From Chitinophagaceae bacterium (lineage in GTDB: Bacteria > Bacteroidota > Bacteroidia > Chitinophagales > Chitinophagaceae): DNA of 64,000 nt. Positions 52,531-61,235 of this stretch are shown in pieces. The stretch spans positions 62,001 to 126,000 of the forward strand of contig JABFRU010000021.1 in assembly GCA_013140985.1 (NCBI GenBank), read 5' to 3'. A program made the position numbers and the translations under genes. The notes beneath the pieces were generated by a model, which was not told where the DNA came from, ran no database searches, and worked only from the letters and a program-made list of their open reading frames with translations. Numbering within the stretch: position 1 is the first letter of the stretch; each line of letters begins with the position of its first letter.

Positions 52531-53073
52531 CGTTTCTTTACTTCCCTTCTCTCCAATAAAATACTGCTCTTTGTTTTTAAACAAAACATTGAATGTAGTG
52601 AGTGAGCCATAGCAGCGGGTAATATACTGCTGGATATTTACCTTTTCTTCATCACTCAGGTTCTTGCTGCTGTTGATGTTTTGTTCCAGCACCCTTAATC
52701 TATCCCGTAGCATTACGATCTTGTGAAAAAAATCTTCGATAGGAATTTCTTTTGGCTTCAGGGTTTTGTCAAGCGGCTGCAATAACATCATTCCTTTTAT
52801 CCATTTATCGCCCAGCGGAACATTTTCTGTAATGCCGCCCCACATCTTTAATATCTTGAGCAAAGATTTTTCTACTTCGCTGGTAGTTTCAATTTCTGCG
52901 GAAATATCAGCAGGAATAATTTCTTCCAGGCCGGTATCCGTTTTATCAATTTCTTTAATGCCTGTATTGATAAAAGAGATAAGATAAGTGGCGTATTTAA
53001 TACCGATGATCACTCCCGGACCATGCTGGGTGTGTTGTAATCTTGTGCCGATACCCAATGTTGTTTGATCCAT
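52528..53073 (-). CDS. Conserved hypothetical protein (start at MDQTT; track start 53094)
   Basis: Intact ORF; N-terminus GTRLQHTQHGPGVIIGI resembles a beta-barrel/CarD-like start. Confidence 0.7.
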   Translation of the reverse strand: MDQTTLGIGTRLQHTQHGPGVIIGIKYATYLISFINTGIKEIDKTDTGLEEIIPADISAEIETTSEVEKSLLKILKMWGGITENVPLGDKWIKGMMLLQPLDKTLKPKEIPIEDFFHKIVMLRDRLRVLEQNINSSKNLSDEEKVNIQQYITRCYGSLTTFNVLFKNKEQYFIGEKGSKET

Positions 53074-53079
53074 ATTAGA

Positions 53080-53182
53080 AAATTTAAAACTCAAATAGCA
53101 AGTTCCAAATAAATTTCAAATTTAAATAATCAATACTGTGCATAGGCATCAGCGATTGGAATTTTGTAATTGGGATTTAAAA
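53080..53182. repeat. Inverted-arm micro-tandem element, locus E
   Basis: Left CAAATAG CAAGTTC CAAATAA ATTTCAA ATTTAAA; right rc CCAATTA CAAAATT CCAATCG; period ~7. Confidence 0.65.
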
Positions 53183-55393
53183 TTATTCTCCCGGATGATA
53201 TCTTCTTTCCACATGCTTCAACACATCTTCTTTGTAAAATAGAACATCTTTGAATACTCCTTTGCTGTACATCAGCCCCTGGTCAAAAAAATGTTTTGAT
53301 TGCGGATCGCCGTTTTGACCGCCGGCCAGCAATGATCTTGCTTTTATTTTTTTTCCGAACTCTACTGCACAAATAAAACTATTGCCATGTACCCCATATC
53401 TTTTAGTGGTATTAGAAAATGTACGGCTGGTATAAGAAGGCAGACAGCCCCATTGTGCTGAGGCAAAACCTACCGGGATACTTGGCTGCGTATCCTCAAA
53501 CTTATTATCTATATCAGAATATATCCGTTGAAATCGATTGATCCTCCCCCAGGGTATTTGCCAGCGACCAAAATTTTTATCAAGATCATTGACAACAGAT
53601 AATAATGGTAATAAAAGCTCCTGTGCTGATGCAGTAGCAGCAAATTGTTTGGTTTTTCCCACCTGGTCATCATCGCCGGGAGGAACAACTTTAGTGAGAA
53701 GTATCGACGGTAATAATTTTTGTCCCCATTCAATAGCTAATGTAGTGGCAATTGAATTTTCAGTGGAGCGGTAGTCCCAGCTCTTCAAAACATGCACAGG
53801 CCCCACCAGCAATGCGTATAAAGAATCCTCATACCCGATATTTTTTTCAAATGCATTTACAAGAGCCGGGACCAATATTTCAAATGCCGAAAGCCTTGTA
53901 TCATAACCGGCTTTGATCACTTTATCAATAGTATAATTATTCCCTTCGTTCAATACTCTTACTGCATTGAGACCACGAAAATTTTCTCCATCAGGCGCCA
54001 TATAAGCAGGATAGTTTGTTTTGACCGGGCTGCTTATTCCGGCCGCAGTAAAAGGAGTAGAGTTGCAATTCTGCAACCAGCCATTTATAGGATTGATGCT
54101 TTGCACTATTTCATTTATATCATGATAACCTTTCCATTCGGTAGCGGTAATACTTCCATCTACCGCTTTACTCCAGTCATATTTTGCATCCCTTTCAGGA
54201 ATGCGGTTACCATGCCAGTAAGCAATATTTCCTTCTGCATCGGCATAGACGGTGTTATTGGAAATATTTCCTTCTAAATCTAATGTTTTTTTGAAGTTTT
54301 CAAAACTGGTTGCTTTGTTGCGGAGCCAGCATTGCGCCAGACCATTCGCTAAACGATTATCAGCTTTTACACTCAGCCAATGACCATTTTTTTTAGCCAT
54401 TACCGGACCATGATGGGTGAACCATGCCCTGGTAATGATCGTTCTCATGGCTTCGCCATCCTTGTAATCAATATCAATCATCTTATACGCTACAGGTATT
54501 TCTTTGTTATTGTATTCATACACCCATTTACTTTTTTTAAGAAAAATTTTTTCAATATAGGTGTCAGCAGCATCAACAGCGCTGGAAGTGTGCATCCATC
54601 CGCAATGTTCATTGAAACCCTGGTAAATAAAAAATTGTCCCCAGGTAACAGCTCCGTAAACATTCAGACCTTCTTCACTCACCATATGTACTTCCGGCCG
54701 GAAATAAAAAGTTACATGGGGGTTGATATAAAGAATAGCATTGCCCGATTCTGTGATCTTTGGAGAAAAAGCAAAGCCATTTGAACCAGTTGATTTTTCT
54801 TCAGGAGAAGCCGGAGAGAGCGATGCAGGATCTGGATTTGCCTGGCTAAGGTCGTTCGGATTGCCATAAAGATTTTTCACATCCACAGCAGTAATATCTG
54901 CTGTATTGATCGCACCAATGCTTCCGTCTGTCCACAAAAAAGGATACCATGGTTCAAACTTTGTCAGCAGCGCCGGTTTGGTGGCAGGATGTTTATGCAA
55001 ATAATAATTGATGCCGCCTGCAAAAGCGTTGCAGAGTTTTTTCAGCCAGTCGGGGGCCTTTTCATAATCTTTTTTTGCATCACCTTCATCAATGATCATC
55101 CTTATCAGCAGGTCATGGTACAGTTCGCCTTTGCCTTTTATTTCAGCCATGCGGCCCAGCTTCTCCACATAATTCATCTCTACTCTTTTATAATCATCTT
55201 CGCATTGTGCATACAATAAACCAAACACCGCATCGGCATCTGTTTTTCCATAAATGTGCGGCACACCATAATTATCCCGGATGATAGTAACATCATTGGC
55301 TTGTTTTTGCCAGCGGGTAATTTCTTCTTTGGAAAAAGTTTGTGCAAATAATTGCAGCGGAAGAAAAAAAATGGATAGGAGAAAAAATTTCAT
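53183..55393 (-). CDS. Penicillin-acylase family (S45) protein
   Basis: VTIIRDNYGVPHIYGKTDADAVFGLLYAQCEDDY; GSNGFAFSP (autocatalytic-Ser region). Confidence 0.9.
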   Translation of the reverse strand: MKFFLLSIFFLPLQLFAQTFSKEEITRWQKQANDVTIIRDNYGVPHIYGKTDADAVFGLLYAQCEDDYKRVEMNYVEKLGRMAEIKGKGELYHDLLIRMIIDEGDAKKDYEKAPDWLKKLCNAFAGGINYYLHKHPATKPALLTKFEPWYPFLWTDGSIGAINTADITAVDVKNLYGNPNDLSQANPDPASLSPASPEEKSTGSNGFAFSPKITESGNAILYINPHVTFYFRPEVHMVSEEGLNVYGAVTWGQFFIYQGFNEHCGWMHTSSAVDAADTYIEKIFLKKSKWVYEYNNKEIPVAYKMIDIDYKDGEAMRTIITRAWFTHHGPVMAKKNGHWLSVKADNRLANGLAQCWLRNKATSFENFKKTLDLEGNISNNTVYADAEGNIAYWHGNRIPERDAKYDWSKAVDGSITATEWKGYHDINEIVQSINPINGWLQNCNSTPFTAAGISSPVKTNYPAYMAPDGENFRGLNAVRVLNEGNNYTIDKVIKAGYDTRLSAFEILVPALVNAFEKNIGYEDSLYALLVGPVHVLKSWDYRSTENSIATTLAIEWGQKLLPSILLTKVVPPGDDDQVGKTKQFAATASAQELLLPLLSVVNDLDKNFGRWQIPWGRINRFQRIYSDIDNKFEDTQPSIPVGFASAQWGCLPSYTSRTFSNTTKRYGVHGNSFICAVEFGKKIKARSLLAGGQNGDPQSKHFFDQGLMYSKGVFKDVLFYKEDVLKHVERRYHPGE

Positions 55394-55418
55394 ACCGTAA
55401 GTTAACGAAATGAGAGAA

Positions 55419-55473
55419 GCCGGGAAGTCCGGAAGTCAGAAAGACTGCTTCCGGACTTTCTGACTTCCGGCCT
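55419..55473. repeat. Inverted-arm micro-tandem element, locus F
   Basis: AGCCGGGA AGTCCGGA AGTCAGAA; 15-bp perfect stem CCGGAAGTCAGAAAG (55429..55443)/CTTTCTGACTTCCGG (55456..55470). Confidence 0.85.
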
Positions 55474-55477
55474 ACCT

Positions 55478-56668
55478 CTACAAATAACTCAACCACTTTT
55501 TTTCTTTGTGCCTTGTTTTGTAATTGTCGTACCACCTGCAAAGAGGATATAAGATAATTACAACGGCGATCCATACCAGGTAAACACCCCATAGCGGAAC
55601 GCCTTCTCCGGGGACAACGAACAATACACCTAAATTGGCTGAATTGCTTTCCGATAAAGAATGCCCATTGATAAAAAACAGGATGACGCAAACAAGATGA
55701 AGGATGAAGAAATGCAGAATATAATAAAAGAAAGCCACTCTTCCATATACCGAGATCATTTTAGCGATTCCGCTTTTTGCTTCGTTAAAAAAAGCCATGA
55801 AGATCAGGGCAGGACCTATTGTAGCACACATATATAAAAGAGAAGGCGGATACTTGGTCACATTCATATAAGAAAGAAAAGTAAAGAGGCCATTCTTTTG
55901 CTCTGACCATAATGCCGGGTCACCATATTCATTACTATATCTCAATACAATAAAAAGAAGGATCAGGCTGAAACCTGTAATGAGCAGTAATTTTTTTCTT
56001 GCGGCACCCTGGCGATCAGATACTAATTTTCCAAAGCAATAACCGCAAAACATCAGGCCCAGCCAGGAAAGAAAGGGGTAGAGTATTAATAACCGGGTGT
56101 TTCCAACAAAAGGAACATTAAAACCGGGCCGGTGCAATAATTCATACCAATGATTGAATGGGCCTTTATGATCCTTTTCATAAAAATCCAAAGCATTATG
56201 TCCAAGAACGATAAGTATGCCAATAGCAAAGATGACAGGGAAAGGAAGCCATATAGCAAGCCCTAATAATAACATGCTGATACCAATGGCCCAAATGACC
56301 TGCAGCCCGATGACTGAAAAAGAAATATCGAATGTGAAGATCAGGTTGACGATGAATATTTCAACAAGGATTAGCCAAAAACCTCTTGTGACCAGGAAGA
56401 CACTTAATTCTTTTTTTGTTTTGCGTTTGCTTTGCAAAAAAGCAGACATGCCGGAAAGAAAAACAAAAACGGGTGCACAGAAATGAGTGATCCATCTTGT
56501 AAAGTATAAAACGGGTGTTGTTGTTTGCATAGAAAGCGGATCTTCTGTCCATGCTGTTGTATGTGTAAAATCCCTTGTATGATCCAGCGCCATGATGATC
56601 ATTACCAACCCACGGAGCAGGTCAATGGATGCGATGCGTTTTTTGTCCAGCGTTAATGATTGTGTCAT
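55478..56668 (-). CDS. DUF1624/heparan-alpha-glucosaminide N-acetyltransferase-like membrane protein
   Basis: RIASIDLLRGLVMIIMALDHTRDF; multiple TM segments. Confidence 0.85.
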   Translation of the reverse strand: MTQSLTLDKKRIASIDLLRGLVMIIMALDHTRDFTHTTAWTEDPLSMQTTTPVLYFTRWITHFCAPVFVFLSGMSAFLQSKRKTKKELSVFLVTRGFWLILVEIFIVNLIFTFDISFSVIGLQVIWAIGISMLLLGLAIWLPFPVIFAIGILIVLGHNALDFYEKDHKGPFNHWYELLHRPGFNVPFVGNTRLLILYPFLSWLGLMFCGYCFGKLVSDRQGAARKKLLLITGFSLILLFIVLRYSNEYGDPALWSEQKNGLFTFLSYMNVTKYPPSLLYMCATIGPALIFMAFFNEAKSGIAKMISVYGRVAFFYYILHFFILHLVCVILFFINGHSLSESNSANLGVLFVVPGEGVPLWGVYLVWIAVVIILYPLCRWYDNYKTRHKEKKWLSYL

Positions 56669-56676
56669 GAAAAAGA

Positions 56677-57438
56677 TTATTTCAGGTGATATTCTTTTTT
56701 TATTAGTGTGATTAAATTGGTAGCACGCTTCGTCATTCTTTCTATCCAGCTATTCATGTCCATCGCAAAACCAATATGTGTCGTACAGGCATTATAGTGA
56801 TGAAACAGGGTTTTTGTGTCGGTTGTCAATAAATGAACCGGCCATAGGTTCGCCTTTTTTAAACTGTCCATGTTCAGGATCCTGCTGTTTTTTTCTGCAT
56901 ATTTAAAGACGATCATCACCTCCAGAATATCTTGCTGTAATTCGATCAATTTTAGCCGGCTTTCATACAGCGCATCATAATTTTTTGAAAAAGTACCTCT
57001 CATCCGGATGTCATAGGCAATCAGGCTGTCTGTTATATTTTTTTTTCTTATTAGCCTGTAATTTCCTGAACTACGGAGCTGCTCTACTGTTCTTCCATTG
57101 TAAGAATACGATCTCATATTGAGCATCAGCTCTGCTTCTCTATAAAACTGCGGGACCCTTGCTGCGGCAATGGGCGGGCGGAGGTATTGCGTTATAGAAT
57201 CCCGCCTTGCTATTACCTCATTAAGTGTTCTCTTTAATGCACCCATATCAGTTGTATCAATTTCAAGGTCTTCTACCAAAGTGATCATGTATTTTTTTTC
57301 CCGTCGATGTTCTACGATATGCTCCCTTTTATTTTCCGCTAAAAACCCGCAGAACACAGCCAGGAACAGCATTAAAAACTCCCAGAAATAATGTGTCCAT
57401 TTTTTTCTTGAAGTGTGTGAATGGTGGTGTATTTCCAT
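56677..57438 (-). CDS. Hypothetical single-TM protein (DUF6090-like)
   Basis: WTHYFWEFLMLFLAVFCGFLAENKREHIVEHRREKKYM. Confidence 0.65.
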   Translation of the reverse strand: MEIHHHSHTSRKKWTHYFWEFLMLFLAVFCGFLAENKREHIVEHRREKKYMITLVEDLEIDTTDMGALKRTLNEVIARRDSITQYLRPPIAAARVPQFYREAELMLNMRSYSYNGRTVEQLRSSGNYRLIRKKNITDSLIAYDIRMRGTFSKNYDALYESRLKLIELQQDILEVMIVFKYAEKNSRILNMDSLKKANLWPVHLLTTDTKTLFHHYNACTTHIGFAMDMNSWIERMTKRATNLITLIKKEYHLK

Positions 57439-57443
57439 AAAAT

Positions 57444-58973
57444 TTATTTCATTTTTATAAACTCATATGGAGTGAATTCTACAAAATCAGCTACTCTCAC
57501 CGTTAATGATCTTATTTTTTCTCCTTCAACAGTAAATTCCAATTTTTTCATTCCAAATAAAGGATCGCTGTAGGTGCAGAAGAAACGATTACCACCCAAT
57601 GGTTCCATCGTTCCATATCTTCCTTTGTGGTGTTCAAAACGCATAATGAGTTTGCCATTTTCTACTTCAATACTCATTTTACCATACACCTCATGCATAT
57701 ATTCCCCTGCATACGCAGTTAATGGTAATGCCGGTTTTGGCCCCATGGCAATGGAATCCCGTATCTCTTTATACTGTTTTGCTTTTTCTTTCTCATCTGC
57801 CTGCTGAAAACCGAGGTAAACATTACTGTAATTACGATAAGGTAAACCGAGGTAGGCATCCTGTATCTCATTGCGCAACGCTTCGTAAAAACCATTTGCA
57901 TCCGTATTGGTTAATACGATGATGCCCAGGTTTTCTTCCGGGATCAAACAGACACTGGTCACAAAACCATTCACGCCACCAGTATGTGCTACAATTTTTC
58001 TTCCTGCATATTCTTCGAGGAACCATCCCAATCCATAGAGAGCAAAATGTGCCTTGTTGAACATATGCCCGCCATTACCAAGAATCGAATGAGGCAATTT
58101 AGTCTGACCTAATGCTGATGCCGGTACAATTTGTTTATCACCCAGCTTACCGCCATTCAATTGCATCAGCACCCATTTGCTCATATCATTCACAGATGAT
58201 GAGATACTTCCGGCTGCGGCGAGATTATCAATATTTCCGTAAGGAATTTTTCTCAACTCACCCATTACTACTGTATGTGCTGCGCATATATTATTGGCAT
58301 TCTTTATATCCCCGGATAAAGCAAGACTATTATTCATACCAAGCGGCTTGAAAATTCTCCCGGTAATAAAATCGGCCCAATTTTGACCGGTCACTTTTGG
58401 AATGATCTCGCCGGCCGTCATAAAAGCAGAATTAGTATAACCCCATTTACTGCGGAATGAATACATCGGTTTCAGTTTACTCATTTTGTCTCTCACTTCT
58501 TCTGTAGTAAGATCAGAATCGAAATACATGAAATCTCCCTGGAATGTTTCAAAGCCGAGACGATGACATAAAAGATCCCGTATGCTGGTTTCTTTCGCTA
58601 CCCATGGATCGTACATCCGGAAATCAGGCAACCATTTTTGTACTTTATCATCGAGGGACAATTTTCTCTCTGCATCGAGTATGGCCAGCGCCGTACCGGT
58701 GAAGGCTTTGGTATTACTGCCGATCATGAATAAAGTGTTCTCATCTACTTTATCATTTGTTCCCATTTCTTTTACACCATAGCTTTTCATCACTGCGATT
58801 TTTCCATCTTTCACCACACATACTGCCACACCCGGGATCTTCCATTCGGACAATGCCCTGTTCACATAATTATCCAAGCTGTCTTTGATAAAAGAAGGAG
58901 CAGCATCGTTTTGTGCATGGGCAGCAGTTATTAATAAGCAGCCGCATAAAAAAAGAACAGCGATCTTTTTCAT
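57444..58973 (-). CDS. Serine hydrolase, class C beta-lactamase-like
   Basis: FMIGSNTKAFTG (SxxK), WGYTNSAF (YxN), HTGGVNGF (H-x-G). Confidence 0.9.
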   Translation of the reverse strand: MKKIAVLFLCGCLLITAAHAQNDAAPSFIKDSLDNYVNRALSEWKIPGVAVCVVKDGKIAVMKSYGVKEMGTNDKVDENTLFMIGSNTKAFTGTALAILDAERKLSLDDKVQKWLPDFRMYDPWVAKETSIRDLLCHRLGFETFQGDFMYFDSDLTTEEVRDKMSKLKPMYSFRSKWGYTNSAFMTAGEIIPKVTGQNWADFITGRIFKPLGMNNSLALSGDIKNANNICAAHTVVMGELRKIPYGNIDNLAAAGSISSSVNDMSKWVLMQLNGGKLGDKQIVPASALGQTKLPHSILGNGGHMFNKAHFALYGLGWFLEEYAGRKIVAHTGGVNGFVTSVCLIPEENLGIIVLTNTDANGFYEALRNEIQDAYLGLPYRNYSNVYLGFQQADEKEKAKQYKEIRDSIAMGPKPALPLTAYAGEYMHEVYGKMSIEVENGKLIMRFEHHKGRYGTMEPLGGNRFFCTYSDPLFGMKKLEFTVEGEKIRSLTVRVADFVEFTPYEFIKMK

Positions 58974-59083
58974 GTTTGTTATTTAAGGTTAAAAAAAGAG
59001 AACGGACGATGTTGTTTTGCAAGGGGTGAATGCAAAAAGGATAAGAAAAAGGAAATTACTTTTCTTTTTTGAATTGACGAAGC

Positions 59084-59842
59084 TTATTCTTCATCCGGTT
59101 CCTGTTTCATCATGGGATCAGGAGGTAATCCTTTTTTGAAACGATAGAGAGCTATTTTAATGTATTCCTGGAATTCGTAATCACTGGTGACCTGTGTAAA
59201 AAAATAAGAAGGACGAAAGACACGCATGAAGCTGTCTAGTCTTGAGCTGTCCAGCAGCGTCAGACGCCGGACCAATGCTTTATTGAAACGATGATCAACA
59301 GATTTATCTCTTTCTTCCTGCAGCAATCTTTCTTTGAAGGCGGCAATACTGCGGTTTCGCCGGAAGCGGAACATATTGATGATCTCATTCAGATCAAAAC
59401 CCATAGCGGCGCCGTATTGGGGTGTCACCGGTTTTAGCTTTGGCTTTTCTGAATTAAAGATCTTGGCATAGTCGATCCGGTTTTGAATAGAATCCAGCTT
59501 ATAATTCTTCGGCCGCACTTTTACTTCTTTCAGCATCGGCACATTTACCTGCAATGAAATATCAAATTCAAAAGGGTTGGCGATCTTCAGCACCGGGAAT
59601 TTCATGGTTGGTTTGTTCAGATAGCTGAACCAGATAGAATCTTTTTCTACTACATCAATTTCATAACGGCCGTCGGAATTAGTGATGGCGCCTCTCCCGG
59701 AAGTAGTCAGCACACTTACAGCTTCCATTGGAAAGTTGCGGCTGCTGTCATATACAGTGCCTCTTATTTTATACAACTGTGATGAGGCAGATGAAGAAAC
59801 AAGCAATAAGGCGGTAACTAATATGAGGAAAGTAAATTTCAC
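59084..59842 (-). CDS. Carboxypeptidase-regulatory-like domain secreted protein
   Basis: KIRGTVYDSSRNFPMEAVSVLTTSGRGAITNSDGRYEIDV. Confidence 0.82.
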   Translation of the reverse strand: MKFTFLILVTALLLVSSSASSQLYKIRGTVYDSSRNFPMEAVSVLTTSGRGAITNSDGRYEIDVVEKDSIWFSYLNKPTMKFPVLKIANPFEFDISLQVNVPMLKEVKVRPKNYKLDSIQNRIDYAKIFNSEKPKLKPVTPQYGAAMGFDLNEIINMFRFRRNRSIAAFKERLLQEERDKSVDHRFNKALVRRLTLLDSSRLDSFMRVFRPSYFFTQVTSDYEFQEYIKIALYRFKKGLPPDPMMKQEPDEE

Positions 59843-59847
59843 TAATG

Positions 59848-59909
59848 GTTGACATGTTTAAAAGTTAACGAGTCAACATTTTAACTTGTTAACCTGTCAA
59901 CTAATCAAC
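59848..59909. repeat. Inverted-arm micro-tandem element, locus G (period 8)
   Basis: GTTGACAT GTTTAAAA GTTAACGA GTCAACAT then ATTTTAAC TTGTTAAC CTGTCAAC TAATCAAC. Confidence 0.85.
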
Positions 59910-59944
59910 GGCAAGTAACAAAAGAAAATGCAAAAGGGATGATA

Positions 59945-60050
59945 AAGTCAGAAGAGGTCAAATGGGTCATATAAGTCAAATTAGTCAAAGACCGCTTTAT
60001 GAAAGCTGCAGGATATGACCAGTATGACCTGCATGACTTATGTGACTATG
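59945..60050. repeat. Inverted-arm micro-tandem element, locus H (period 9)
   Basis: AGGTCAAAT GGGTCATAT AAGTCAAAT TAGTCAAAG (59955..59990) and ATATGACCA GTATGACCT GCATGACTT ATGTGACTA (60013..60048). Confidence 0.9.
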
Positions 60051-60941
60051 CTACTTTAATAAACTTTCAATTACTTGGGAATAGTGCTCATGCTCCAGCT
60101 TATGAATACGCTGAGCCAATGATTCTGCCGTATCGGATGATAGTACAGGACAACGGGCCTGGAAAATGGTTTTTCCATGATCATACACTTCATCCACATA
60201 ATGAATAGTGATGCCGCTTTCATTTTCCCCTGCATTGATGACGGCCTGGTGCACCGCCTTTCCATACATTCCTTTGCCGCCATACTTAGGTAATAATGCC
60301 GGGTGAATATTAATGATCTTGCCGGGGTACATAGTTATCAATGCAGCAGGTATCTTCCAGAGAAAGCCGGCGAGTACTATAAAACCGATTGTATGTTCTT
60401 CCAACTCCTTTATATATGCATCACCCCGGATGAATCTTTCTTTTTCTATCAATAAAACAGGAATTCCTTCTTTGTTGGCTATCTGCAAAACACCAGCCGA
60501 TGGATTGTTGCAAACAATAAGCGATACATTAATAGAGGGATGACTACGGAAATGGTCAATGATCTTTTGTGCATTGGAACCTGCACCGGAAGCGAACACG
60601 GCAATATGAGAAGTAAGAGTCGATAGATGAGACTCCTCTGACTTCTGACTCCTGACCCCTGACCTCCCGATCCCCATTCTTCTACCGATCTTCTTTATAT
60701 ACTTACAGAAAAACGGAAATTGACCGAATGGAATGCTGACAAGCAGAACAGCCAGCGGCCAAAGCAATGTAACCAGTAAAATATAAACAATAACCCATAG
60801 CCAGGTGGGGCCGATCGGAAAAATCGGCATTAGTTTTTTGCCAATAAAGCCGGTAGCACTGCCGCCAATAGCAAAAGTGGCTATGATCAGCACAAACTGC
60901 CAACCTTTTACCTTCCATTTTTTTTGTAATCGTTCAAACAT
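60051..60941 (-). CDS. purN: Fusion of a DUF6787-like membrane domain and phosphoribosylglycinamide formyltransferase
   Basis: C-terminal HIAVFASGAGSNAQKIIDHF...INIHPALLPKYGGKGMYG...GITIHYVDEVYDHGKTI (PurN); N-terminal ~90 aa two-TM domain. Confidence 0.88.
   Translation of the reverse strand: MFERLQKKWKVKGWQFVLIIATFAIGGSATGFIGKKLMPIFPIGPTWLWVIVYILLVTLLWPLAVLLVSIPFGQFPFFCKYIKKIGRRMGIGRSGVRSQKSEESHLSTLTSHIAVFASGAGSNAQKIIDHFRSHPSINVSLIVCNNPSAGVLQIANKEGIPVLLIEKERFIRGDAYIKELEEHTIGFIVLAGFLWKIPAALITMYPGKIINIHPALLPKYGGKGMYGKAVHQAVINAGENESGITIHYVDEVYDHGKTIFQARCPVLSSDTAESLAQRIHKLEHEHYSQVIESLLK
60606..60673. repeat. Inverted-arm micro-tandem element, locus I, inside the DUF6787-PurN ORF
   Basis: CTGACTT CTGACTC CTGACCC CTGACCT (60638..60665, period 7) plus short opposite arm GAGAAGTAAGAGTC. 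Confidence 0.85.
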
Positions 60942-60950
60942 TATTTTAGA

Positions 60951-60985
60951 AATTCCGCCGGCGGTTTAAAACCCCGGCGGCAATT
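60951..60985. other. GC-rich dyad 10 bp upstream of the purN-fusion start codon
   Basis: AATTCCGCCGGCGGTTT/AAACCCCGGCGGCAATT imperfect inverted repeat. Confidence 0.5.
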
Positions 60986-61235
60986 GCGGCAAAAGTGAGT
61001 AAAAAACAACCAACAAATTCGCATGTTCAAAATCTTGTTGAGGTTTTTAATTGTCTTTACTGATTTATGACAAACGATTTTCAAACAATTTTGAAAATGG
61101 CCATAAATCCTCTGAAACGCAGTCTGGTAGCGGATCAAAAAAAAGTTAAAGAGGCTGACTTTTTATTGAGTTCCTGACTTATTTTTGCGCCTGACGCAAG
61201 GATTTATCCACATTTTTACAGTTTCAATCGAGTCT

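Noticed and set aside
59848-60050. Mobile element / REP-RAYT or MITE
   Set aside because: No transposase, no target-site duplication seen, and unit sequence differs at each locus, which argues against copied elements.
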